DNA of 64,000 nt from Camelus bactrianus (GCF_048773025.1 NC_133554.1:54288769-54352768); one strand, 5' to 3'. Counted from the stretch's first letter, positions 12,130 to 23,971 are shown. The notes: generated by a model not told the origin, from the sequence alone. Translations and numbers: made by a program.

Positions 12130-12300
12130 GTGAGAAACTTCCAAAATATCTTAAGGGTGGTGGTACCACTTTGTTTTCTCATCTACCATACATAAGAGCT
12201 CCTGTTGCTCCACACCCTCACCAGCATTTGGTGTCGTCAATGTTTTAGGTTTGAGTCATTCTAATAGATGTGTAGTGGTAGCTCATTATTGTTTTAATCC
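12130..12300 (-). repeat. L1 3' UTR fragment, antisense
   Basis: The sequence 'ctgttgctccacaccctcaccagcatttggt' followed by 'ttctaatagatgtgtagtgg' is the reverse of a conserved L1 3' segment. Confidence 0.65.
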
Positions 12301-13380
12301 CAAGCTATACTTCCTACGTCATCTCTGATGGAGGCTGAATCACCTTCACAGGTGACCCTGTGACCTCCCTTCTCAGCTGCAACCTTCTTCTTCAGGATGA
12401 AAGGAAGGTAGTTGAAAATGAGAACGTGCTCTTGGATTCCAAGTCAAAGGTACAGAAGGAGACAACAGGGGGCTCTCCTCGTTCATACAACAGTCCTTGT
12501 GCACCAAAAAGGGTGCCTGGATTTAGCAGGTACTTTAATTACGTTTGTTGAATGGATGAATGAGTGGATGAAATAGTGAGGTAATTAAGATCCAACCTGA
12601 CTCCAATCCCATGCTTTCCAGGGAACAGTAACCCTCTCTCCCCACAAAAGGCCATCATCCTTGGAGTTCCCACTGGACAGGGGTCCTACCTGTTGGGGGC
12701 TAAGGCTGACCCCCACACTCAGGACACCTCTTGTCCTGGCCATGCTGAGCTGTCCCCAGTCAGGGGTGATTCGTGACTGGCAATAGGTGGGTAGGGTCCT
12801 GGTCAGGTCTGAGGTTCCCAAGCTCAGAAAAGGTTTGAGGGAAGGTGAGGAGCAGGTGCAGAGCTAGAGGAGATGGCGCCTGGCAGCAGACGGCGCTCTT
12901 CCGGCAAGGGGATGGGAGAGTGGTGCTCAGAGAAAGCCCAGGACCCAGGCCCCCTCCCTGAGTTGAGGGGGAGCCCAGGAGAGCCACCAGAGCTGCATCT
13001 GGACCCCCAACCTGGGAGGAGCATTGCCGCCCAGACTCATGGGGGCAGGGGTCTGCAGGTCAGGCCATGAGGATCTGGGAAGCCCGAGGCAGACGGAGCA
13101 AAGCCATGCAGACAATACAGCCATGGAGAGCGAAGCTTCAGAGGATTGTTGAGGAAAAGTGCTGGAAACTTACTCCTTTAGACTCATTTACTAAGAAAAC
13201 CCCACTCAGGACACATCCAGAAGAAGGGCCCCCAGAGCCTGGCTGCTTCTGCCCTCGACCTGCCGCTTTCTCTTGGCTCTGGGTGAGCTTCCTCTGTGCT
13301 CGTGCACCTGCTCAGAAGGCCCAGGAATAGAGACTCAAGGGGAAGGAGAAGCTGCACTTTCCTTTCAATGGAGCAATTGC
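12301..13380. other. Intergenic sequence, no gene recognised
   Basis: Moderately GC-rich sequence with no CD300 exon and no recognisable coding signature. Open frames here lack splice sites and family motifs. Confidence 0.4.
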
Positions 13381-13381
13381 G

Positions 13382-13500
13382 GGGTGGAAGGTGTAGCTCA
13401 AGCGGTAGAGCGCGTGCTTAGCGTGCATGAGCCTCTGGGCTCAACCCCCAGCACCTCCTCTAAGAACAAACAACTAAATAAACCCAATTACCTCCTCCTG
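13382..13500 (+). mobile_element. Camelid-type tRNA-derived SINE (diverged)
   Basis: The head 'ggtgtagctcaagcggtagag', the B-box-like 'gggctcaacccccagcacc' and the tail 'aataaacccaattacctcc' are all present. The copy is more diverged than its neighbours. No clear target-site duplication could be drawn because an LTR abuts its right side. Confidence 0.8.
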
Positions 13501-13511
13501 TTGAGGAAAAA

Positions 13512-13973
13512 TGTGTTACAGCTCAGTTGTGACAGCAACCTGGATCCGGGCGAGAGACCAAGCAGCACTCAGAGAGATGGAGAACTCAGGTTTATCACAC
13601 CAGCAGGCCCAGAGGAGTTAACATTCCAAGCTCTGGATCCCGTCTACAGGTATACACAGGCTTTTATAGGCTGCCAGTTTTACACTTTGCAACATCATAT
13701 GCAAATAGAGTATAACAGAAGTTGACCAACCAGGAACAAGCTTTGTAGAAATAGACCAATCAGGAGTGAGAGAAAGTAACCAATCAGGAGTGAAGGAAGT
13801 AACCAATCAGAAGTGAGCTCAGGGAACCAATAGAATTTTAGGGGTAAGTAAGCCGTTTCAGAGGCAAAAAGTGAGATAGAGCCTCTGGGCCAGGGAACCG
13901 GATGGTGCTGGCAGGAGAGTAGTGGCCCTGCTTGGGGGTCCTGCGGGTCTTTTTATGGGGCTTCCCACCTCAC
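13512..13973 (-). mobile_element. Solo LTR of an endogenous retrovirus (fossil)
   Basis: On the minus strand the segment has several inverted CCAAT motifs in a U3-like part, a TATAAAAG box, a short R/U5-like part and an end at '...gctgtaaca'. This is the layout of an ERV promoter LTR. No internal retroviral genes adjoin it. The family is not certain (ERV1 or ERV2 type), and neither are the outer boundaries. It looks younger than the MaLR and ERVL pieces elsewhere in the window. Confidence 0.55.
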
Positions 13974-14284
13974 CCCTACTAAAAAATAAAATTAATAAAG
14001 AGCAATGGGCATCCACTGTCACCATCTCTCTACCTCTACTGACTCTTGGTTACGAAATGCGCTAAAATCACACATGAAGAACCATCTGAGTCTCCAGCTG
14101 TTTACGGGCCTCTGCACCAGGCTCCTAAGGGAGACATGTCAGCTGGAAAACGCTGTCTTCGCTCTAGCGCTAATTCATCTCATTTCTATCTTTCTCCCAA
14201 CCCTGAGCAGTGGGCATATTAAGCAAGTTTTGCTTGACAGCTTTCAGCGGAAGCCAGGGGAATTCCCAGAAGCATGTGCGCACG

Positions 14285-14286
<2 letters not shown>

Positions 14287-14347
<61 letters not shown>
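14287..14347 (+). repeat. (TG)n microsatellite
   Basis: A pure TG run of about 60 bases, which is likely to be length-polymorphic. Confidence 0.95.
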
Positions 14348-14348
<1 letters not shown>

Positions 14349-15089
14349 AGGGGTGGTGCTGGGGACAGACGGGGGCACCTATGCCAGTGGATTTTCTTTG
14401 ATGACGTTATGAGAAGTTAACAACCCGACCACAGTATCTCCGACGAGATGAGGGACTTCGTAAATATCAACAGTAAGGAACTGCGGGAAGCCACTGGCAA
14501 TGGGTGGGCAACCGCCAGTGGCCCCCTCGCCCCTCTCTGGCTTTGCCCCCTGCAGAGCTGCTGTGCCCCTGAGTCTGGTCGGGTCTTTCGGAGGCTGGAT
14601 CCAAGTATTCACAGAGCGGGTGCCTCTGGAGCTGGTGGACTGTGCACCCTGGTCCCCAACAGGGCGACTCAAAGAGTCTGAGTCTGGCTCAAATTCTGTC
14701 CTTTCTGGCACTGCGGAAATTTCAGGCCAGTCACTGCCCAGAGCCCTAAACCAAGTGCAAGGTGCAAGAAAGTTTCCCATTGGCTGAAGGACAAAGAGAG
14801 GGGATTACAGCATCCTTGGGAAATGGGGCGGGGGTGGGGGGGCTCCAGCTCCCATCTGTGCCGGGGACTGGAAGATTCCCTTCTCCTTTGTCCCCAGATG
14901 AGGCCTTTTCTGGTGGCCTCTTAAGGCGGAGAACCAGGGCCCAGCTCTTAGGACAAAGGAGGACACGTGGACACGTCCTCACAGGTGTTCAAAGGGAAAC
15001 ATTCCACATGGACCCAGGGAGAAGAAAGGGGGCTACAGGGGCTGGATCGGGGGCAGGAATGGGAGAGACTGACTAAAGGGCTCAAGCTT
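14348..15089. other. Intergenic sequence, no gene recognised
   Basis: No CD300 exon or nameable repeat. The sequence is unique-looking and moderately GC-rich. Confidence 0.4.
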
Positions 15090-15425
15090 TCAGTCATAAG
15101 GTAAATAACTCTGGGGATCTAAAGCACCGTGATTACAGTTAACAGCGCTGTGTTGTGCACTGGGAATTTGCCAAGAGGGTCAACCTTACGTGTTCTCACC
15201 ACACCAAAAAAAAAAAAAAAAAAAAAAAACTAAAATTAAAATTAAAATAAATAAAAAAGCTAACTGTGTAAAGTGATGGATGTGTCAACCTGCCTGTGGT
15301 ACTTGTTTCACAACGTACATGTCTATTAAATCATCATGTTGTGTGCACCTTAAAAATCACATTTACACCTTAAGTACATATAATTTTTATTTGTCCGTGA
15401 TACCTCAATAGAGCTGGGGAAAAAA
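15090..15425 (+). repeat. L1 3' end, sense
   Basis: The stretch holds 'gtgatggatgtgtcaacctg', 'tgtggtacttgtttcacaa', 'atcatgttgtgtgcacctta' and a final 'gatacctcaatagagctgggg', in the order of an old L1 3' UTR. An A-rich run at about 15206-15260 interrupts it. Confidence 0.8.
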
Positions 15426-15889
15426 CCATAGGGAAACATTCCAAACGTGTGTGTTCGCCTGGGTGTGGGTCAGGGGCTGCATCTCAGATGGACTGTTTCT
15501 CCTCACGTGAACTGAAGTTCCCTTTGGTCCGAGGACCACGACCCATGTGACACCAAGTGACCAAATCCCTGGGTGTCACTGCTGTGAGTGAGGCCTTTCA
15601 AAGAGGCCTCTTCCCCTCAGACTTCTGTACTTATTAAGATGATTTAAACAACTTCATTTAAGAGAGGCAACATTATTTCCCTCAGACAGTTTTCTTTCAT
15701 CTTATTTAAACAACATTATTGAAAAGAGACAACGTCATTTAACCAGACAGCTCTTATAACCACCCCCCCTGACCTGGAGGTAGTTTCTGAGACCCAGCGG
15801 CCCCACCAGGGATCCCAGCAGTCGTGCTGAGGGGAGAAGTGAGGGCTGGACTCCCGAGTCACAGCCCCCAGGAAGCCCCAGTCCCTGAG

Positions 15890-15985
15890 AGGTGGGAGGG
15901 GGGCAGGGAGCTAGGGGAGCCAGGATAGAGGAGGAGGAGGATGGGGAAGGATGGGGGGGGAGGGAGGAGGAGGGGGAGGAAGGCC
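15890..15985 (+). repeat. G/GA-rich low-complexity tract
   Basis: Purine-rich GGAGGA-type simple sequence about 600 bases beyond the 3' end of CD300LB. Confidence 0.7.
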
Positions 15986-16529
15986 AGCACTGGGCCCCTC
16001 CTCAGCCCCATGTACCCAGAGCATCACCCTCCCTGGGCAGAGGGGCCATCCAACCTCTCACGACCCAGAACCAGGACTCTCCACAGAATCACCCTCCTTA
16101 GGGTGTGTGTGTCTGTGTGTGTGTGCATTGGTCAGGGTTCTTAGGGGCACAAGCCATCAAAACCCAATTTGACAAGCTTAAGAAAAAAATGTTTAAAAAC
16201 CCCACGTATCAGAAGTTGAGACCTAGAGCATGGTGAGCTGGTCTCAGGCATGGAGGGAACAGCTCCAGGCAGGGCTCCCCCTCTCTCTTCTGCATCCCTG
16301 TTGCTTCTCTGTGGGCCTCGGTCTCCGGTTCTGCATCCAAATTCTTCCAGCAGTGGGGACACAACTGTCTGAACTTGGGCTCTATCCCAGCGGCTCCCGA
16401 CGGTGCGCCCCGACCCCCAGGCATGGGGTGGGATGGAGGGGGTACTTGCTACCCAAAGAAGTGGGAACGAGGGGCTGGCACTCCAGCTGGCAATGATGCA
16501 TCGGAAGGGCCCTGAGCGCTGTCCTCAAG

Positions 16530-16830
16530 CTAGACAGGGCAGGGCAGGTGTCTGGCCAGCCTCCAGGGTCCCCAGCCACAGTCACTGCATCCTGACCGCT
16601 CAGAGGTGTTTCTTCCACGGCCCGTGTCTCCTCTGGAAAGGGGGTCCGGGGCTGGAAGTTTCTGCTCATCCATCAGTGTAAGGTTCAGTGGGCCAGAGGA
16701 CAGGTTTGCATAGATGGGCTGTCCCCATTGCTCCTCAGGGTCCCTCTGAGATCCCTTCAACCAGAGGATGATACCAACCAAGACGAGCAAGATGGGCACC
16801 TTCACAAACGCCAGGAGCACGTAGTGGGTC
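16530..16830 (-). CDS. CD300LB: CD300LB exon 4 (membrane helix and extended tail)
   Basis: The acceptor CTCTCACAG leads into THYVLLAFVKVPILL. The frame continues through GSQRDPEEQWGQPIYANLSS and then about 50 further residues rich in Pro, Gly and Arg to a stop at 16530. Human CD300LB stops soon after IYMNFSEPLTKDMAT (recalled), so the end is a lineage-specific extension or a read-through. Confidence 0.8.
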
Positions 16831-19800
16831 CTGTGAGAGCGGGCAGAGTGGTCAGAGCCCTGGGCCCCTCCAGGCCCCATCACCCCAGAGCCCTGACACC
16901 GGGGTGCCTTGGCCGGCTTAGCAAAGCCTGTGACCCTGGACCTGCCAGCCCCACTCCCAGGTCTTCCCCGACAACCACCAGGGCTCCTCCGAATAACCTC
17001 AGGCTTTTGGTTTCGCTCTGTTCGAGGCCCACCTTTCTTTCTAATTCACCTTTGTCCGGAGCGCCTCTCAGCTCAGCAGAAGCACCGACAGGTCACCTAC
17101 GACAGCTGATTACCTGCCTGTGTGACTCACGGCTCCCGCTAACGCCAGCTCCGGGTTGCCAAATCACCCTCCCTGCTGACTTACATCCTGGAGATTCATG
17201 TCTTGTCTCCCGGGAACCACTAGGTCATCAGTGCTTTTTGTTGACAATCGAACGGGTGGAGGATGCTGGCAGAGGAGAGGTCTGCAGAGGGGTTTTCTGG
17301 CCAGGCGAGCACGGGAAGATGGACAATGGGGAACAATGTGGGCTTGACAGACACGGTGGCCGGACTTTGGGCCTTGACTCTGACTATGCTGGGCTCTGAC
17401 ATCTGGTGACCGCACAGGAGTCCCCAGGCTTGGCTACTCCAAAGGAGACGCCCCAGGGAGGGGCAGGAGAAAGGACCACAGTCACTCACCTGATGTAGGA
17501 GATGGAGGACATGGCCAGAATGCTGTTGGCCGTTGTCCCGGAGGGCAGGCTCTCTGATGTGTTCAGAACAGCTCTCTCTATACACAGGCAAAGTTGGAAG
17601 TTGGCCACAGGTTATCGGCACAGACTGGGGGCTTCGTGACCCCCTCACAACGCCACCCCCGCCTGCCCGCCCTCTCGGGAGCCCCCCTCCCTGGATCAGG
17701 AGACTTCATCTCTTTGGATTCAGCCCCTCCAGCTTTTCCCCTTTCTGTCAAGTCATCTGAATCACAGCACACGTTTTCCCTCATCATTTTCAGGTGTGAC
17801 AAGAAGAAATAAAAGTTAAGCAGAAGGAAGCACTGCAGTTTATTCCGGGGGGGGGGGGATCTTTTTACACCCTCTCCACTGACCTTGTAAGTAGGACTTT
17901 TAGTTGAGGGTCGGGGGGAGGGGGGAATCCCTGGTCCTTTCTACTCAAACAGAGCCTGCACACGGCTCAGGTAAGACAGTTCCGGGGGTGGGGACAGCTC
18001 AGTAGTAGAGCACGCTTACCATGTACCAGGTCCTGGGTTCAACCCCCAGTACTTCCCATTAAAAAAACTAAAAAAAGTTAAAAATTTAGAAGGAGGAAGG
18101 TATAGCTCAAGTGGTAGAGCACACGCTTAGCATGCACAAGGTCCTGGGTTCAATCCCCGGTACTGCCTCTAAAAATAAATTAATAAATAAACCTAATTAC
18201 CGCCCCCCTCAAAAAAAAAAAACCCTTAAAAAAAAAAAGAACAGATAGTTCTGGAAATGGGGCATCTAGTTATTGGGGTGGGTAATGAAGTGGGAGGACT
18301 CCGGAGGGCTGGTGACTGAGAGGATCCATTCCGGTGAAATAGTGAACAGTGGCAGTGATGGAGGAAACATCTTTATGGGAAACTATGAAGATGGTTTATG
18401 TGAGCAGCGTGGTCCCCGGAGAGGAGAGGCACCAGCAATGCTGGAACAACCCTGAGTTGTCCAGGTTGCTGGGGCTCAGCACTGGGAACCCCTGGGTTAC
18501 CCCAGATGCCCCTTCCCCCCTCCATGTAACGACAGGTCTGGGGTGTGACTACCAGAGGTTGACCACCTCCTAGAGTGAGGCCCTGGGACATCACTGCACG
18601 TGCCTCGGAGAGGCCTCAGGGATGGGATGGGGCAGCTGCGCTGGGCTGCTCCTCTGTCTTGGCTCCTCCCACTTCCTTCCCATCTGTCTGTCTGTCCCTC
18701 GTTCTCTTTCACACTTGTTCTCAGGCACTACCTTCTACCCTTGGAGAGGAGCAAGGCAGAAGCCCTCACTCTTCCAGTCCTGAGCAGTGTACATGAGGCA
18801 GTTCTTACCTGGGACAATGGTCACTTTAATTTTTGCCCCAAGGTCAGTTCCAGTCTTCGCAATCCCGCACCAGTAAGTGTCGGTGTCTTTCTGTCTGAGC
18901 TCCAGCATGGTCACCATGAGCACGCGGCCTTTCTGGTCGTCCCTGATCGACACATGGTCCTTCTTCACTTCTTGCTCTGATCCTTCGGTTTGGACGAGGA
19001 TCCTGCATAACTCCCACCTTTCTCCTCGGCACCACCACTTCCTGTAGGTCTCCCATCCTGGGTCATAGCGACACTGAATGGTCACTGATCCCTGCTCTAC
19101 GCCTTGCACGGACTCTGGGCCTTGGATGGAGAAATAACCTGGAAAAAAGAATCCTAAGTTACAGCTCCTGCCAGCCTGAGCCAGGACACACTGATGTCCT
19201 TCCCGGCCAGCCCCCAGTCGATGCCTCATGTCTACCTTCTCCTTTGTCCAGTGTCCCAGTCCCCACCAGCTCCCTAGGGGACGGTGTTCTGGCCCATTTG
19301 GTTCCCCATCTCCCTACACCTGCTCACGGCATCTGATTTTCTGACACTTTTTCCTTGTCTTCTCAACACTGTTCTCGCTGGCCTCCTCCTTCTTCTCCAA
19401 TGACTCTGCCCCCGAGGTCTCTACTGATTTCTCTTCTCTTCCTCTCTCTTTAAATCTTAATGTAAACAGTAACATGTTGATAAATATTTAACAACCAGCC
19501 ATCTGGGGGGAAAGTCTCCAGTCTGGCACATTTTCCAATTTCCACAGTATAAATTTTCCCACCATGGCTGATTTCAGGCTACCAACACGACGTCACTGGA
19601 CACAGAGGTGGGAAGAGATGTGTCACATCTGAGCCAGTGAGAGGCAGCGACACCTCCGGGGAGCCCCGAGCTCTCCCTCCAGCCTTCATCTGGTCTGACT
19701 TTATTGTAACCCCACGGAGTGATTTTCCACTCCCCCGCCTAGATGCTGATGAATCCCAAACCCATATTTGTAAGCCAAATTCCCCCTCTGCCATCACTGT

Positions 19801-22800
19801 CCACAGACAGCTCATCTCAACCAGAAAGGGAATGAGCTCTGGACGTAGGAAGACATATCTGCCACAGACTAGTTGGGAAACCTTGGGTAAGTTGCTTAAT
19901 CTCCTCGAGTCTTTCTTCCTTATTTGTAGAATGGCTTGCAGGTTGTCATGGGACTTGGATGGGCGTTGAACCCCAGACATATGAGGGCTGCACCATCAGT
20001 GAGAGCCCATCAGTAGGACCTCATCTGGTGCTCAGATGGTGAGAACAGCATCGGGGGGGGGGGGTCCCCAGCTCCACTGCGCCCCTCCTCCAATCCCTTC
20101 TGCATTTCGCTGCTGCCAGAGTTTTGTACCGAAACTGTCCCCACCTCGTCCTCAGCATCGCCTGCTGTGAGCACTTAGACGTTTATCAGGACCTCCCCTA
20201 CAGCCACTCCTCTGTGCCTCAGAATGATTTAAAATGCCTTAGTTTGGCATTTAAGTCTTTTACAATCAAGATCCAAGTTCTCTGCCCAGTGCCTCTTCCT
20301 GCCCTGCCTCCCACTCCGTCCCGCGACCCCGCCCCACTTTCCTCTCCCCTCGCCCCATGCGCCCCCCAGGCAGCTGTGTCATTGCCCTTTCCCACGCCCC
20401 GCCAGTCTATCGCTCACCCTTCAACATTCAGCATTCAATCTTTGCAGCATTAGTCCCCTTCCCAACGGGAACGGCTTCCTCTCTTGGCTCCACGCCCCTC
20501 TGCAGGGACCTGAATGCTGCGCTGGTATTTTGTCATTCTTAGCAGTGTTTCTCTCTGTCTCTGTTCCAAAGAGCAGAGATCCCGTGTTTGTTTGTTTGTT
20601 TTCTCTCTATCCCACCCCCGCGTTTTGCACAGTGTCTAGATCCTGGTCAGTATCAATAAAGTTTATGATTGTTTTTGAACAGAAGCTGGTCATTATGATC
20701 TGGGACATAATCATTTCAAGGCTAGGGTTAACTATAATTTCCATGCCAGTGGGAGACAAAGCATAAGGATGCTGAAATATAAGGATGCAATGGTAAAGGC
20801 TGGAAACAAATCCAAATGCCACCAATGGGAGGTGGGGCTAATAAATTACGGCCCATCCATAATAAATCACGGCTAAAAGGAAAAGACAAATCACCCATAC
20901 GACAAGAAAGATGTCCCAGATATATTATGATCAGGTTAAAACAAGTTGCTGAACAGAGTATCTGTGATACCATTTCTGTGGTTTTTCTAAAGCAGATGCA
21001 CAGGGTAAAAAATCAGAAAATACGTGTTCTGAATTTTTACCAGTGGTTAGTGTTGAGATTGGGCTTTGGAGGGGGCGGTGGATTTCACTTTCTAGATCAC
21101 ACATTTCTATTTTGTTAAAGCTTTACAATATCATTAACGGATAAAGCAATAATTTTTTGAATTAAAAAGGAGGTGATTAGGAGACAGATTGCTAAAAACA
21201 GCAATTGATGTAAATTAAAATCTAACACAGGGGTGGGCATAGCTGAGTGGTAGAGCGCATGCTCAGCACCCACGAGGTCCTGGGGTCGATCCCCAGTACC
21301 CCCACTTAAAAAATAAATAAATAAACCCACTTACCTTCCCCTCCCCCCCAAAAGAGAAAAAAAAATCGAATGCAAGAATCAGCAGAGAGGGTCATTTTTT
21401 ACCCCTTAAAAACATGACACAGCTATAGTAGAAAGCAGAGGTTCAACACAGATTCTATTTGCCAACAATCACAAACAGCAGGGAAGAGATGCTGCTGCTT
21501 TGAAAAAGAAGTTTCATTAATCCCAGCTTCAGTCATTCATTCTGACAGCAAAGCACTCACAATGCGATGGGGCTTGTTTTTGAAAAAATAGGTGGGAGGC
21601 TTTTATAAACACACATTGTGATGGATGGAACTCTTCACTGGGTTTATGTGTGTTCGGTTCGAAGGAAGAGAGGGAGAGAAATGATAAGACTGCTGCGAGC
21701 TGGGAGCAGAGCTCCAGGGAACGGGGCTAATGGGTTTTAAAAGCACAAGCCGGTCTGAATGTCAATTTTTTGTTTTTGTGAGTCTGAGATATAAGCTTTC
21801 TCCTTCGTGTCAGTCCCGCGGGAAGGTTTGTCTCGTGTGGAAAATCCCTGCGTGAACAGTCCTGTCTCAAAATCGAGACAACGTGGATCTCCACCCCTGG
21901 GCTGACCGCAATGACAAAATGACACCTAAAATGAGGCAGCCATGGGGGCGCTCAGAGCAGAGGTGCCCGTGGTGCTGTGGGACGGGTCTGAGCCCGTCTT
22001 AGTTTGCACTTAAGGGGCCAGGGTGGCTTCTGGCGCCCCTGAAAATTTTTGCCAGCCCGAGCTCGGGAGAGTGATTTCTGGGGTACAGGTCTGAATGACA
22101 GGCCCCTGGTCATTCTTGTAACACTTTCCCTCGTTGAGAGAACAGGGGTCTCTTCTTCCACTTGCAAACACTTACTAAGCGCCTGCTGTATGCCAGTGAC
22201 TGCGTCCCTCTCAGGGTTGCTGGGGGATTGGGTAGCCAAGCAGACGAGAGACTGTCCTCCCGGAAGCTGGGACTTTCTGGCTGCTCCCCGTCCACCTTCT
22301 CTCCTTTCACGGAAGTGACCCCAGTGGCTATTGGTGTCTGGAGGTGAAAACTTGGTGGGGTGACTTTTTTTTTTATCCTTGACTAACTTCACCCCCTGCC
22401 CACATTTTTTCAGCTTTGAAGGTGGAGGGACCCCCATCCCATCTCTGCAGCACCCACCCTCCCCGAGACACAGATCAGCCTCGGTGGGTCTCAGCCTTCA
22501 GATGTGTGTGTGGGGTGTGTGTGTGTGAGGGAGACTTGTGTAAGCCTGTGCGCACGTGTGTTTAACTGTGTATGTGTGTGTTTGTGTGTGTGTGAAGTTG
22601 TGTGAATGAGAAAGACTGTGTGTATGTGTGGGACCGTGTAAGTGTGTGTATCACTTTGTGTCTCTGTGAGTGAGTGTGTGTGTTGTGCCTGTGTGTGTGC
22701 ACGTGTGTGTGGACGGATGAGTGTGACTATGAGTGTGTGAGAATGTAGATGTGAACAGGGGTGTGAGTCCCTGTGGGTGTCTGTATTCACCTCCATTGTG

Positions 22801-23971
22801 TGAGTGTGTTGTGTGAGTGCGTGTAGCAGGGTGTGATACCCTTCTTCTTGGCCTCCAGGTGAGCTGGATGTTGGGATAAAGAGAGAACAGATGGGGGTCC
22901 TGGAACTCAAATGCAAAGCTGGAGCCCTAGAGGAGGTGCAGACTTTCTGCACCGCGGTCCTTTGGGAATTCTGAGCCACTCGGAGCCCCGCTTAATGAAC
23001 GTGGCCATCCCAGAGAAGCCGCTGCCCTCGCAGCTGGTCTACGGGTGGCGTCACAAGGTTTCTGCATCATCAACGAAACCAGCAACGGCAGTGTTACTTA
23101 GGGGGAAGGCCCACAGCCCTCATCTGCTTGTATCCATGTGAATAGAGGAGTCCTGTGTCATTAGCACTAGAAGGGCTCAGGGACCCCCACTCACACCAGA
23201 AGTCCAGGTCTTAGAACAAGGAGGGACTGGCCGCGTCCCGCGCCCCGGTCAGGACTGGAACTCGGCTCTCCGATTCCTTGGCCGTGCTCTTTCCCGCGGT
23301 CCCTCAACGGACCATCTGTATGTGTCAGGTGGTCAGTCCCCAGGCCTGGAGAGAAGGCTGTGTGACCCACACACACTGCACACATGGTGCGAACTCCCAC
23401 ACTGTCCCCTCGTGTCCTCTAAGTGTGGGCAGTGGTTTTCCACAGAAGAGAAGCCCCTCCCATCGCCCACTTAGGTCCCTGAGCAATTTCCTCTTCAAAA
23501 GTCTCAGTTCCAGGGCATGATGTCCCGGGTCCTTCATAATCCTGGCTTTCAAGTTCCCAGCCTCACTTCCAACCAGTCACCCCAAGGCTCTCTGCAAATG
23601 GAGAGGTCCCTCTGCACAAACCCACTGTCCTTTCTCAAGCTGCTGACCCTTGGCCATGCGGTTCCCTCTCTTGGGAATGCTTTTCCCACTTGGCTCTTTT
23701 TTTAATTTTTTCCCTGCTCCTCTTTGAATGGTCAGTCCTAGTTCTCTTTTCCCTTCATGTCCTCAGAGCCTGATGCATGCCTGGCATAAAGAGGCCCCCA
23801 GCACGCTTTTGCTGAATAAATGAACGAAGCTGCCTCCCATTTCCCCCATGTGACACCTCTCTCAGTACCGGGCCGGACCCCACCCCCACCCCCGACCCCC
23901 ACCCTAGCCCTGCCCTGACCGCCGCACTCACCTGGGAGGCTGAGAAGGAGCAGAACGGGGGGCAGCCACAT
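16530..23971 (-). CDS. CD300LB: CD300LB (CLM-7), complete four-exon activating receptor gene
   Basis: The four exons, at 23932-23971, 18809-19138, 17490-17577 and 16530-16830, join in matching phases (1, 1, 2) to give 252 residues. The product is a type I myeloid receptor: signal peptide (MWLPPVLLLLSLPG), one V-set domain (about residues 15-123) with YFSIQGPESV at its start and DTYWCGI at the second core cysteine, a short Ser/Thr stalk, and a membrane helix THYVLLAFVKVPILLVLVG... containing Lys at about 163. In the family this lysine pairs with the aspartate of DAP12 (TYROBP). Human CD300LB has the same FVKVPILL and GSQR-PEE-QPIY segments as I recall. The tail keeps one YxxL motif (IYANL) but runs about 50 residues longer than the human protein. 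Intron 1 (about 4.8 kb) and intron 2 hold many SINE, L1 and L2 copies. The gene faces CD300A tail to tail. Confidence 0.9.
17490..17577 (-). CDS. CD300LB: CD300LB exon 3 (stalk)
   Basis: An 88-base exon encoding a Ser/Thr-rich stalk ending SSISYIR. The donor is GTGAGTG. The acceptor TATAG was chosen over TATAGAG two bases further on because it keeps the frame into the membrane exon and gives a family-like stalk. The alternative would shift the frame. Confidence 0.72.
17983..18085 (+). mobile_element. Camelid-type tRNA-derived SINE (CD300LB intron 2)
   Basis: The head 'ggacagctcagtagtagag' and B box 'ggttcaacccccagtac' are followed by an A-rich end. It lies directly beside a second SINE, so one probably inserted into or next to the tail of the other. 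Confidence 0.85.
18090..18240 (+). mobile_element. Camelid-type tRNA-derived SINE (CD300LB intron 2)
   Basis: It has a full head, a B box, the AATAAACCTAATTACC tail and two A-runs. The motif 'agatagttctgg' after it resembles 'agacagttccgg' before the preceding SINE, which suggests that the pair is flanked by one shared, diverged target-site duplication. Confidence 0.88.
18809..19138 (-). CDS. CD300LB: CD300LB exon 2 (V-set domain)
   Basis: A 330-base exon between a TTTTTTCCAG acceptor and a GTAAG donor. It shows VTIQCRYDPGWETYRKWWCRG, the WCRG...LC family cysteine pair, VSIRDDQKGR and DTYWCGIAKTG. All four expected cysteines are present. Confidence 0.92.
19850..19945 (+). repeat. MIR SINE fragment
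   Basis: The order 'ccttgggtaagttgcttaatctc' then 'cttatttgtagaatgg' matches the MIR core in sense orientation. Confidence 0.6.
20150..20680 (+). repeat. L2 LINE fragment
   Basis: The segment 'cttagtttggcatttaagtcttttacaatc' corresponds to the conserved L2 3' region. It is followed by pyrimidine-rich sequence and an L2-like end near 'agtgtctagatcctggtcag'. Confidence 0.55.
20780..21165 (+). repeat. L1 3' end fragment
   Basis: The blocks 'aataaattacggcccatccat', 'agatatattatgatcaggtt', 'ccatttctgtgg' and 'taccagtggttagtgttgaga' follow the order of an old L1 3' UTR. Confidence 0.6.
21231..21350 (+). mobile_element. Camelid-type tRNA-derived SINE (CD300LB intron 1)
   Basis: The head 'gggcatagctgagtggtagag', B box 'ggtcgatccccagtac' and tail 'aataaacccacttacc' are present. 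Confidence 0.88.
22500..22830 (+). repeat. Imperfect TG-rich simple repeat
   Basis: About 330 bases of GTGTGT sequence with frequent GA, GC and TC interruptions. The antisense reading gives a long His/Thr-rich open frame that is only a by-product of the repeat. Confidence 0.9.
23470..23830 (+). repeat. L2 LINE 3' end
   Basis: The blocks 'ccatgcggttccctctcttgggaatgctt' and 'gcctggcataaagaggccc...gctgaataaatgaacgaa' are the conserved 3' end of L2 in sense orientation. Confidence 0.7.
23932..23971 (-). CDS. CD300LB: CD300LB exon 1 (signal peptide)
   Basis: It starts at ATG 23971 in a good context (ACC before ATG) and encodes MWLPPVLLLLSLP plus the first base of a Gly codon. The donor GTGAGT follows, and the exon ends in phase 1 as in every CD300 gene. 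Confidence 0.9.

Noticed and set aside
16728-17399. 223-codon open frame on the plus strand
   Set aside because: It overlaps CD300LB exon 4 in antisense and intron 3. It has no homology, no splice logic and no start context, and high GC explains the open frame.
22491-22979. His/Thr-rich 162-codon open frame on the minus strand
   Set aside because: It is a translation of the TG/CA simple repeat.
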